From the NCBI GenBank assembly GCA_037190805.1, contig JBBCJR010000034.1:1-40764 (forward strand): a stretch of 40,764 bases of DNA. Reading direction: 5' to 3'. The position numbers were made by a program, and so were the translations under genes. Shown piece after piece: positions 25,146 through 32,823 of the stretch (the stretch's first letter is position 1; every line of letters starts with the position of its first letter). Source of the stretch: JBBCJR01 sp037190805 (GTDB taxonomy: Bacteria > Pseudomonadota > Alphaproteobacteria > Sphingomonadales > Sphingomonadaceae). The notes under the pieces are model-generated. The model saw only the letters and a list, made by a program, of their open reading frames with translations. It did not search any database and was not told the DNA's origin.

Positions 25146-26311
25146 GCGGAGTCCAGACTTCTGCTCCTGAGCCCCTGCCGCCGCTGACGACCATTCCGCC
25201 CGACCTCCAGTCGCTGCTCGACTATGAGCGCCGGGCCAAGGCGCATCTGTCGCCCGGCGCATGGCGTCATATTCAGGCCGGTGCCGGAGGAGAGACGTCT
25301 CTCGCGGCCAACCGCGAACAGTTCGACAATCTGCGGATCACCCCCCGCATGCTCGTGGATATGAAGGGGGCGACCACCGAGCTGGAGCTGTTCGGCCTGC
25401 GTCATGCAGCACCAATCCTGCTCGCTCCGCTTGCCTATCACCGCATCGCGCATCCGCAGGGCGAACTGACGACGATCAGCGCCGCCACGGCCCTTGACAC
25501 GACGATGGTGGTCAGCACGCTGTCCAGCGTTCCGCTGGAGGACATCGCCGGAACCGCCCGCGCCGCTGCAGCCGAACTCGGCAAAGCGTCGCCGCCGCCC
25601 TTGTGGTTCCAGCTCTATGTCCAGCCCGATCGACGCCATAGCGCCGAGCTCGTCCAGCGCGCCGAAGCCGCCGGCTATCAGGTCATCGTCTTCACCGTGG
25701 ACGCATCGGTGAAGCGCTCCGACTTCACCCTGCCGCCCGGCGTCGAGGCGGCGAACCTCAAGGGCATGCCGAGACTGTCGCAGACCTCCGGCCTCATCGA
25801 CGGAGGGATCGTGTTTGGAACCCCCTTGCTGGAAGCGTGTCCGACATGGGATAGCTTGGCGTGGCTGCGCGCGCAGACCCGGCTGCCGATCGTGGTCAAG
25901 GGCCTGCTGTCGCCCGATGATGCGCGGCTGGCGCGTGATCATGGCGCCGACGGGATCATCGTTTCCAATCATGGCGGCCGGGTACTCGACGGCCTCGCCT
26001 CGCCCCTCGACATGCTGCCGGCCATGGTCGAGGCGGTGGACGACGACATCCCCCTCCTCCTCGACAGCGGCGTGCGTCACGGGACGGATGTGCTGAAGGC
26101 GCTGGCCCTGGGCGCGCGCGCGACGCTCGTCGGCCGCCCTCAACTGCATGCGTTGGCCGTCGCGGGCGTCCAGGGCGTGGCGCATATGCTCCACATCCTC
26201 AGGACCGAGCTGGAGCTGGCGATGGCGCACACAGGCTGCACATCGCCCATGACCGTCAACCGGTCGATCCTGAAGGGCGCCTCTCAGCCCCCCGATAGGC
26301 CGCAATCTTGA
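25142..26311 (+). CDS. FMN-dependent alpha-hydroxy-acid oxidase
   Basis: 389-residue TIM-barrel flavoprotein of the lactate/glycolate oxidase family, which oxidises a 2-hydroxy acid to the 2-oxo acid. Conserved residues are Y159 (WFQLYV), K253 (VVKGLLSPDDA), catalytic H277 in SNHGGR and R280, and the FMN phosphate loop LLLDSGVRHGTDVLKAL in parts with GRPQL. By my alignment the usual first active-site tyrosine (Y24 of glycolate oxidase) is W41 here, which would alter carboxylate binding. ATG 25142 shares ATGA with the PiuC stop; ATG 25130 is an alternative. No signal peptide. Translational coupling to PiuC indicates a joint role in iron acquisition, perhaps on a hydroxycarboxylate-containing iron chelator (inference). 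Confidence 0.9.
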   Translation: MSGVQTSAPEPLPPLTTIPPDLQSLLDYERRAKAHLSPGAWRHIQAGAGGETSLAANREQFDNLRITPRMLVDMKGATTELELFGLRHAAPILLAPLAYHRIAHPQGELTTISAATALDTTMVVSTLSSVPLEDIAGTARAAAAELGKASPPPLWFQLYVQPDRRHSAELVQRAEAAGYQVIVFTVDASVKRSDFTLPPGVEAANLKGMPRLSQTSGLIDGGIVFGTPLLEACPTWDSLAWLRAQTRLPIVVKGLLSPDDARLARDHGADGIIVSNHGGRVLDGLASPLDMLPAMVEAVDDDIPLLLDSGVRHGTDVLKALALGARATLVGRPQLHALAVAGVQGVAHMLHILRTELELAMAHTGCTSPMTVNRSILKGASQPPDRPQS

Positions 26312-27008
26312 CGGTCGAGCTGGCCGCGGACCTGCCGCGGGAAAACAGAAAAGCGCCAACCGGGAAGCTGGGAAGCGCTTTATGGAAACCAAAGCAGGCA
26401 GCCCCCTGGCGTTTCGGCCTAGAGCAGTGGCACGCGCTGAACAGCAGTGGGTCAGCCGGAGATTGCGATATTCTCGGGTGACGTCCGACCATCTGTCAAA
26501 TTCTGCTCCGAAAAGTGTGATATCCTGATTTCGATCAGTGACAGAGAAAATGCCTAGACAACGCGATTGCTCAAACGTTCTTCAAAGCCCCTCGCATTAG
26601 AACGCAAAATCCGAGAGGTCAGCTGGCAACTCTCTACTGAAAACCGCCCAGTCCAACCGTGATTCCGACCAGTTCCGCAGGAGCAAGTCGAAGCCATTGT
26701 CAAATGCGGGGAAAAGTGGTGCCCAGGGACGGAATCGAACCGCCGACACCGTGATTTTCAGTAATATCAATGACTTAGACATAGATTGGCATAATGCATC
26801 ATAGACGCCGCAAGCAGGTTGAAAACACGAATCTTTGGTCGTCACGAGCCGTCAGGCCGCTGCGCGCATCTCCATACGAATTTCGTCGTCTGATACCCCG
26901 TTGATGCCCACTCGCGCAGCGGCAGTTGACTGGGCACGAATGTAAGGCAGCCTCCGACGGAGCCTGAAGCCTGCGAACGACCGTTTGGGCGGCGGAAGCC
27001 GAACTACC
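26312..27008. other. AT-richer intergenic region with tRNA scar
   Basis: No supportable gene. A weak 7-bp stem (AAAGCGC/GCGCTTT, 26350-26381) with an 18-nt loop could end the oxidase transcript. A tRNA-Phe 3' fragment is at 26717-26762. On the minus strand a frame stays open from 27008 down to 26852, following the EAL gene but in another frame; its last residues are GINGVSDDEIRMEMRAAA. It may be a remnant of a small protein, but I do not recognise it. Base composition is clearly lower in GC than in the flanking genes. Confidence 0.6.
26717..26762 (-). other. 3' fragment of a tRNA-Phe gene, probable att site
   Basis: The minus strand reads from the anticodon loop (ACTGAAAATC, anticodon GAA) through variable loop, T arm (GGTTCGATTCC) and acceptor strand (CCTGGGC) to an encoded CCA. 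The 5' half of the tRNA is absent: bases above 26762 do not form a D arm or acceptor strand. Such 3' copies remain where an integrative element recombined into a tRNA gene. By this polarity the element would lie to the right, ending at an intact tRNA-Phe beyond the window. No integrase gene is visible here. Confidence 0.8.
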
Positions 27009-29177
27009 TCAAGCTCTTCGAAGGTCACCAGCCACCCCAAACTGTTCGGCGAATACCGCTGCCGGAACGGGTCTGCCAAAGAAGAAACCTTGACCCTTCT
27101 CGCATCCATGGGTTCGGAGGAAATCGACGTTGGCCTGATGCTCGACGCCTTCGGCCACAACCTTGAGGCCGAGCTGCTGGGCCATGTCGATCAAACCAGT
27201 AACGATCACCCTGTCCTGCGGCGAGGTCTGGATGGCTTGGGTGAAGCCCTTGTCGATCTTGATCTGCGTGACGGGGAAATTGCGCAGCATGTTGAGCGAA
27301 GCGAAGCCAGTGCCGAAATCGTCGAACGACAGCATGACGCCGATGCGGCGGAGCTGTTCGAGCTGAGCGAGCACCAGTTCCTGCTCGTCGAGGATGATGT
27401 TCTCGGTGATCTCGAGCTCGAGGGCCTCGGGCGGCAGGTTATGGCGGTCGAGCGTTTCGGCAACAAAGCGGGGAAGATCGCCGGTGCGGAACTGGGCCGC
27501 CGATAGATTGACGCTCATCGAGAAGTCGGGATGCGCCCGACGCCAGGAGACCGCCTGGGTGCAGGCAGTCTCCAGCACCCACTGTCCGACGAGCTCTGCC
27601 AGCACGCCGGCTTCGAGCGCCGGCAGAAAGGCGGCCGGGGCCAGCAAGCCACGGACCGGGTGCTTCCAACGGATCAGCGCCTCGGCCCCGATCAGCGCGC
27701 CGTCCCGCAAGCTAACCTGCGGCTGATAGAACAGCACGAATTCGTCGCGTTCGAAGGCGCGATGGAGTTCGGCATAGTACATCCGGCGCGCCACGGCCTC
27801 GGCGCGTAGGTTGGGAATGAACAGGAACACGCCCCCGCGTCCGCTGTTGCGCGCGTGGACAAGGGCAAGCTCGGCGCTGCCCGTCAATTCCCCGGCCGTA
27901 TCGCCATGGTCGGGGGCGATCGCCATCCCGCAATGGCCCGCAATGCGGACCTCCTGGCCGTCGACGATGATTGGCTCGGCCACCGCGGCGTTGATGGCTC
28001 GGGCCAGCGCGTCGATCACCAGCGGGTCACGAACACCGAGCAAGGTGGCGAATTCGACGTCGCCGGCTCGGGCGACGAAGACCGAATCGGGCACAGCTGC
28101 GCAGATCCGCTGGCTAACCACCGTGAGCACGTAATCGCCGGCGGCATGGCCGAGCGTATTGTTGATGTCGGCAAAGCCGTCGAGATCGGTGAAGATGACC
28201 GCCACTGGCTCACCCGCAGCTAGCGTCTCGTCGATCTGGCGGTACAGCAGGTTGCGGTTGGGCAGGTCGGTCAGGGTATCGTAGTTGGCGAGGTGATAGA
28301 GTGCGTCATGCTCACGGCGCTTCTCGGTCATATCCTGCACGATGGCGCTGAAATGCATCTGATCGCCTTCGTGCCAGCGTGACCAGTGGAGCTCGGCGGG
28401 GAAGTGCTCTCCGCCGCGCCGCAGCCCGTTCATCGCCGTACCCACAGTGATGGGCGTGCCCCCGCAGAGCACGCGTTCGATACCGGCGTGCGCCACCGGA
28501 CGGTCCCCTTCGGCGATCAGCATGTCGATTGATTGACCGACCATGTCTTCCTCGGCACGATCGAACATTAGGCAGGCGGCGGCATTGCACGTACTGATCC
28601 GGGCCGACTGGTCGAAGCAGACGATCGCGTTGGGCGATGTCGCGGCGCTGGCCTCGAAACGATTGGGATGCATCGCGGCGGCGGTTTCCAAACGCCGTAA
28701 CTCGAGCTTGTCCAAAACCAAGTGTGCCAGCGTGGTCAGTTGTGTCCGATCCTGGTGCGAGAAGACGGAGCGCGGCTTGTCGTCGAGCACGCACAAGGCG
28801 CCAAGAGCGTGCCCCGAAGGCGCTCGAAGCGCGATCCCGGCGTAGAAGCGGACCAGGCCGGCAGTGACGATGGGGTTGTCGTGAAAGCGCGGATCAAGCG
28901 TCGCATCTTCAACTACCATCACCTCGTCCTGGTTAATGGCATGGGCGCAAAAGCTCACATCGCGGCGCAGGTCGCATTCGCCGATGCCGAAGCTGGAAGC
29001 GAGAAAGACATGCTCGTCGCCGATCATGTTGACCGCCGCGGCCGGACAGTCAAACAGCCGCACCGCCATGTCGACGATCGGATCGAGACTGGCCAACCTA
29101 TTCTCGGGGTCCAGACCGTACTCGCCCAGCGCGCGAAGCCGTCCAGGCTCGTCGGGTGATTTGTCAGGACACTGCAA
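27009..29177 (-). CDS. GAF-PAS-GGDEF-EAL cyclic-di-GMP protein
   Basis: 722-residue cytoplasmic signalling protein. A GAF domain is at about 20-165 (FCAHAINQDEVMVVEDATLDPRF in parts), a PAS domain at about 175-290, GGDEF at about 300-450 and EAL at about 465-712. The GGDEF signature is degraded: RAGDVEFATLL where active cyclases have RLGGDEFAVLL, so no cyclase activity is expected. The EAL domain keeps EALIRWKHP, NLSAAQF, ELEITEN, DDFGTG, KIDKGF and EGVEHQ, the residues for metal binding and cyclic-di-GMP hydrolysis. It should be a phosphodiesterase, possibly tuned by GTP binding to the dead GGDEF. Translation starts at TTG 29177 behind GGAGAG; no ATG occurs before residue 37. Confidence 0.92.
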   Translation of the reverse strand: MQCPDKSPDEPGRLRALGEYGLDPENRLASLDPIVDMAVRLFDCPAAAVNMIGDEHVFLASSFGIGECDLRRDVSFCAHAINQDEVMVVEDATLDPRFHDNPIVTAGLVRFYAGIALRAPSGHALGALCVLDDKPRSVFSHQDRTQLTTLAHLVLDKLELRRLETAAAMHPNRFEASAATSPNAIVCFDQSARISTCNAAACLMFDRAEEDMVGQSIDMLIAEGDRPVAHAGIERVLCGGTPITVGTAMNGLRRGGEHFPAELHWSRWHEGDQMHFSAIVQDMTEKRREHDALYHLANYDTLTDLPNRNLLYRQIDETLAAGEPVAVIFTDLDGFADINNTLGHAAGDYVLTVVSQRICAAVPDSVFVARAGDVEFATLLGVRDPLVIDALARAINAAVAEPIIVDGQEVRIAGHCGMAIAPDHGDTAGELTGSAELALVHARNSGRGGVFLFIPNLRAEAVARRMYYAELHRAFERDEFVLFYQPQVSLRDGALIGAEALIRWKHPVRGLLAPAAFLPALEAGVLAELVGQWVLETACTQAVSWRRAHPDFSMSVNLSAAQFRTGDLPRFVAETLDRHNLPPEALELEITENIILDEQELVLAQLEQLRRIGVMLSFDDFGTGFASLNMLRNFPVTQIKIDKGFTQAIQTSPQDRVIVTGLIDMAQQLGLKVVAEGVEHQANVDFLRTHGCEKGQGFFFGRPVPAAVFAEQFGVAGDLRRA

Positions 29178-29341
29178 CAGCTCTCTCCTTGCTGCGATGG
29201 TGGCAGCTTTTGACTAACGAAATCCTGACGGACAATGGTTTGGGATGGGCCTTAGAGGTCAAACATCGCGTATGGGCCTCCTGAATGTACCGCAGCTTAT
29301 GAAAACGCGAGCGATGCTAAGGAACGTCCGATTTGTTGGCG

Positions 29342-29770
29342 CTAGCTGCCATCCCTCCGATGGGGCCTCAAGCGACCAAGTCTGCCGGCAAGATCGTGAG
29401 GCTGCCTGGTTTCAAAGCGCTTCAACTCGTCGGCTGCGCTAGTGTCGCCTGCTCGTGCTGCGCGATGCATCCAGTGCCGGTACCCCTGCATGTCGCCCGT
29501 GTTGAACAGGCTCATCGCCATGTTCTGAGCCGCGTAGATCTCGCCCATCCTGTGTGCGCGATACATTAGTCCAGCGGGGCTAAACGGATGACGGATGCGA
29601 CCGAGCTGTGACCGGCTTCCGGTATCTGTCGCACGGCCGGCCAAGCTCAGCATTGCCGGGCCATACCTCCGGAGCGCGAGATGTCCGAGAATGGGCATGC
29701 CGAACCCATTCTGACGCCCTTCCAGGATCGCCTGGGCACGTTCGAAAACAGCGTCAAATCGGTCGACCAT
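29342..29770 (-). CDS. small Sel1-like repeat protein
   Basis: 142 residues, no signal peptide. The middle contains segments like tetratricopeptide/Sel1 repeats: AGLMYRAHRMGEIYAAQNMAM in parts, LFNTGDMQGYRHWMHRAARAGDTSAADEL in parts. The earlier stretch LGHLALRRYGPAMLSLAG can be a third, poorer unit. Sel1 repeats mediate protein-protein contacts; no function can be assigned. A heptanucleotide tandem repeat is 63 bp upstream of the ATG. The ribosome site is weak (CCAGGC), so the start is moderately sure. It could instead be the remainder of a longer repeat protein. Confidence 0.6.
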   Translation of the reverse strand: MVDRFDAVFERAQAILEGRQNGFGMPILGHLALRRYGPAMLSLAGRATDTGSRSQLGRIRHPFSPAGLMYRAHRMGEIYAAQNMAMSLFNTGDMQGYRHWMHRAARAGDTSAADELKRFETRQPHDLAGRLGRLRPHRRDGS

Positions 29771-29832
29771 GCCTGGAGCTTACCTATGCTGTCCGCTATT
29801 CCGCGACGAACGCGACTTCCCCGCCGCCCATG

Positions 29833-29860
29833 GCGACCAGCGACCAGCGACCAGCGACCA
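29833..29860. repeat. heptanucleotide tandem repeat (GCGACCA)4
   Basis: Four exact copies of GCGACCA followed by GCG. It lies in the gap upstream of the Sel1-like gene (start 29770) and after the DUF389 stop (29930) on the minus strand, where a change in copy number would alter promoter spacing. Confidence 0.9.
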
Positions 29861-29929
29861 GCGTTTGTCATGGACAACGTAGCTCGCCAGCCATCCCTCA
29901 TAGCCATCGTATCCCGCTGATAGCCATGG

Positions 29930-31453
29930 TCATTGCCTCATAGGTCCGGCGTTGCTGTCCTCTTCGACAGTTTGATTTGTCGCCTGTGCCCATTGCAGAC
30001 TGAGGGTTCCGCGTGGTGATCCTACTTCGCCCGTGCCTCCTCGCGCAGTGATGCCTCGTGCTATGGCTTCGCGCTGTGCCGCTGTCCCACCTGCGACAGT
30101 GATCGATCGGGACAATCGCGCAGCGGCCCAGGCGGCAACATCCAGCGCCTCGGAATCGATCACGCCATCCTCTATGGAAATCGAGGGCAGATCCACGTCG
30201 GGGGGCGGAAGAAGCGTGACGGTCCACCCCGAGAGAGCGCGGGCGGCACGAGCCTCCAGTGCGCGATACCCTATCAGACCAAGGCTTGGGAGGGGGGCGG
30301 CCGTTGCCTCGATCCTCCGCGCTGTCGCATCCACTTGGATATCGGAAGGGTCCTGGCCAGCAATCAACGCAAGTTCGGCTATGGCTCGGTCCCGGTTCCC
30401 CGCCGCGCTCATAGCCGTCTCATTCGCACGGGCGATTTGGGCGGCTTCGACCGCGCTGGCCTCGGACCCGATGTGAATTTGATCCACATGAAAATCCACT
30501 CGTTTGCCAAGACGCTGCTCCAGGATTGGCAACAGTTTGCGATCGGCCTGTGGATCGAGGTGCGATGTGAGCATGACCGCGCGCGCACGAATCGGATCCG
30601 GCACATAGTCGATATCAAGCTGGCTTAACCGGGCGCCATCCGGGAAATAGGTGCGTAAAGTGTCGCGAATCTGGCGCTGTGCAACAGCCTCGAAGGCAAT
30701 CTGCTTCAAACCTGCGCCAAGCGGGATGGACAATATTGCCAGCGCGACAACGAAAAGGGCAATTTGCCAGCCTGTATGATGCGGCGACAGATGACTGCCA
30801 AAGCCATATATACGGGCTACAAGCGCCGCAGTCAGCGCGATTGTGACCGCGTTTGTGAGGAACAGCAGAAGCGACCCGGAAAAGACGGTCCAGTTCCATG
30901 TGGCGAGCCCGAAACCCACCACAGCCAATGGCGGCATCAGGGCGATGGCGATCGCGACGCCTACGACCGTGCCGCCTCTTCCTCGGATCAGCGCATAAGC
31001 TCCCGCGATTGCCGAGAGAAGGGCCACCAGCAGGTCGAACAATGTTGGCCGCGTGCGCCCCGCGATCTCACTGGTAATCGTCTGCACGGGAGACAGCGCC
31101 ACCATGACGAAGCTGAGCAGGATGGCGATTGCCGATCCCAGCGCAAGGGCCGTGGCGGCACGCCGGATCTCCTGGAAATCCAGCGTGGCAATACCGAATC
31201 CCAGTCCGATGATCGGCATCATCAGCGGCGAGAGCAGCATGGCCCCGATCAGGACCGCGACGGACGGCATCAGCAAGCCAAGCATGGAAATGGCCGCAGA
31301 TATCAGAATCAGAAAGACATATCGGCCGGTCCAGCCCGATTCCGCCGAGATTTCCCGGAGTATGGCGTCGTGATCGACGCCCCCTACAACCCAAATACCC
31401 CACCAGCGGCGTAGCTTGGATATATCGCCGTTCAATCCTGCGGATTCGATCAT
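29930..31453 (-). CDS. DUF389 integral membrane protein
   Basis: 507-residue protein of the DUF389 (TIGR00341) family, inner-membrane proteins of unknown transport or sensing function. About six hydrophobic segments lie between residues 45 and 260, including YVFLILISAAISMLGLL, VAVLIGAMLLSPLMMPIIGL and VVGVAIAIALMPPLAVVGFG; the family-typical pair MLLSPLMMPI and ALMPPLAV is intact. The C-terminal half (265-507) is hydrophilic and mixed alpha/beta with two BON-like or repeat-like parts (ARAVMLTSHLDPQADRKL, RALEARAARALSGWTVTLL). It is 115 bp after the EctR-like gene in the same direction, which suggests, but does not prove, a link to osmotic stress. Confidence 0.88.
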   Translation of the reverse strand: MIESAGLNGDISKLRRWWGIWVVGGVDHDAILREISAESGWTGRYVFLILISAAISMLGLLMPSVAVLIGAMLLSPLMMPIIGLGFGIATLDFQEIRRAATALALGSAIAILLSFVMVALSPVQTITSEIAGRTRPTLFDLLVALLSAIAGAYALIRGRGGTVVGVAIAIALMPPLAVVGFGLATWNWTVFSGSLLLFLTNAVTIALTAALVARIYGFGSHLSPHHTGWQIALFVVALAILSIPLGAGLKQIAFEAVAQRQIRDTLRTYFPDGARLSQLDIDYVPDPIRARAVMLTSHLDPQADRKLLPILEQRLGKRVDFHVDQIHIGSEASAVEAAQIARANETAMSAAGNRDRAIAELALIAGQDPSDIQVDATARRIEATAAPLPSLGLIGYRALEARAARALSGWTVTLLPPPDVDLPSISIEDGVIDSEALDVAAWAAARLSRSITVAGGTAAQREAIARGITARGGTGEVGSPRGTLSLQWAQATNQTVEEDSNAGPMRQ

Positions 31454-31568
31454 GTGGATTGACTGCCCCTTCTTGCATCATGCCGATTGCAGGATCGGTC
31501 AAACGGCTCAAGCCCATCCAGCTTACACAGGAGCGCCGTCTCCCAGCTATTGCTTACTGGGTCCTGCG

Positions 31569-32069
31569 TCAGCCTGGTCCAGATCGATCAATCAACCCGC
31601 TATCGAGTAATGGAGCCGCGTCGATATCCTGCGCGTCTATCAATCCCGCGAGGCGTTCGACCGACGCCAGGATCATCGCCTGCTCCCAGGTCGGCAGCGC
31701 CTCGAAACGATTGATGAAGGTCATCTGGAGCGGATCGGGCGCGTCAGCCAGCGCCGTCTTGCCCTGGGGAAGTGTGCTGAGATGAAACTGGCGTTTGTCC
31801 CGTTCGCTGCGCTGGCGCCGGACAAAGCCCAGTGCGGCCAGTCGATCGACGATGGCGGTGATCGTCGCCTGACTGAATTGGAGTGTGTGAGCGACTGCAC
31901 TGGGAGTCGCCGAGCCGCACATATCGATCTCCCGCAAAACAAGCAGCTGCGAGGGCGTAAGGCCCGTCGCAGTCGCCAACTGGCGACTGCCTATTTCGGT
32001 GGCGCGCAATACACGGCGAAGCGCGCGAAGGGTTAGAGAGGCGACCTCGGCAGACATGATCGCCCGCAT
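31569..32069 (-). CDS. MarR-family regulator of ectoine genes (EctR-like)
   Basis: 166-residue MarR-type winged-helix protein. The DNA-binding part reads LTPSQLLVLREIDMCG, ATPSAVAHTLQFSQATITAIVDRLAALGFV in parts and the wing RRQRSERDKRQFHLSTLPQG. The length and layout agree with EctR, the MarR repressor that is divergent from ect operons in halophilic methylotrophs and others. Here too it is divergent from ectA, with 189 bp between starts. ATG 32069 and ATG 32057 are both possible; neither has a strong ribosome site. Repression of ectABCD at low salinity is the expected role. Confidence 0.85.
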   Translation of the reverse strand: MRAIMSAEVASLTLRALRRVLRATEIGSRQLATATGLTPSQLLVLREIDMCGSATPSAVAHTLQFSQATITAIVDRLAALGFVRRQRSERDKRQFHLSTLPQGKTALADAPDPLQMTFINRFEALPTWEQAMILASVERLAGLIDAQDIDAAPLLDSGLIDRSGPG

Positions 32070-32258
32070 TTACCAGAACATTGAAAATACCAACAATAAT
32101 CTCGTTAGCGCCCATATCCTTTATATACTGAACCATTTTTTGGGATGAGGGTTGAAAAATGATCATAAATGGGTATATTTCCTGTCAAAACTGGGGTGGG
32201 CACGCTTCTCCGCATCTGAAAATCATTCGGGAGATGAAAGATCATCGATTCCCAGGCC
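32070..32258. promoter_or_regulatory. divergent ectR-ectA promoter region
   Basis: 189 bp, AT-rich compared with the genes. A TATATT stretch near 32174-32179 can be a -10 element for ectA. ATATAC near 32124 and GTATAT near 32173 form distant inverted half-sites, and AATGATCAT with its TGATCA centre lies between; any could be an EctR site. I cannot fix the transcription start. Confidence 0.4.
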
Positions 32259-32822
32259 ATGGCGGCTGTCGTGCCGCCAAGAGCTTCTGCACGCTCTGAC
32301 CGGAGCAAGGGGCAGGACTTAAAACTGCGCAAGCCAATCACGACGGACGGGCCGGCCATCACCGGATTGATCGCGGCCTGTCCGCCACTCGATATCAATT
32401 CCGCCTATTGCAACTTGCTGCAATGCACCGACTTCGCCGATTTCTGTATCGTCGCGGAGCGCGGCGGCCAGCCGATAGGCTGGGTTTCGGGCTATCGGCC
32501 GCCCTTGGCGCCCGAGGATTTCTTCATCTGGCAGGTGGCGGTCGCTGCGGCAGCGCGCGGTCAAGGGCTGGCCCGCCAAATGATCAAGGCGTTGCTGGCG
32601 CGCCCCGTCAACGCAGGGGTCACACATCTCATCACCACCGTCACCGATGATAATCGCGCGTCATGGGCCCTGTTCGAAGGGCTGGCGCGCAAGTGGCGGG
32701 TTCCGCTGCACAAGAGCGACCGCTTCGAGCGGGACGCGCACTTCGCCGGCGCGCACGCCACCGAATGGCAGGCACGCATCGGCCCGCTGCCTGTCGGCAG
32801 CGCCCCCGAGGAGAATGGATGA
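32259..32822 (+). CDS. L-2,4-diaminobutyrate acetyltransferase EctA
   Basis: 187-residue GNAT acetyltransferase, second step of ectoine synthesis: acetyl-CoA plus L-2,4-diaminobutyrate gives N-gamma-acetyl-diaminobutyrate. Diagnostic EctA text is CPPLDINSAYCNLLQCTDFADFC in parts, and the acetyl-CoA loop is VAAAARGQGLARQM; TTVTDDNRASWALFEGLA follows. First gene of the operon; its stop (32820-32822) lies just before the ectB start. The ATG has a poor ribosome site, and the first 22 residues are not conserved in the family, so the true start could be slightly later. Confidence 0.96.
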   Translation: MAAVVPPRASARSDRSKGQDLKLRKPITTDGPAITGLIAACPPLDINSAYCNLLQCTDFADFCIVAERGGQPIGWVSGYRPPLAPEDFFIWQVAVAAAARGQGLARQMIKALLARPVNAGVTHLITTVTDDNRASWALFEGLARKWRVPLHKSDRFERDAHFAGAHATEWQARIGPLPVGSAPEENG

Positions 32823-32823
32823 C

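Noticed and set aside
26717..26762. A functional tRNA-Phe gene
   Set aside because: The 5' half is missing: no acceptor strand partner, D arm or anticodon 5' stem follows above 26762.
26597..26845. 82-codon minus-strand protein across the tRNA fragment
   Set aside because: It translates the tRNA scar itself (VRFRPWAP) and flanking AT-rich DNA; no homology or ribosome site seen.
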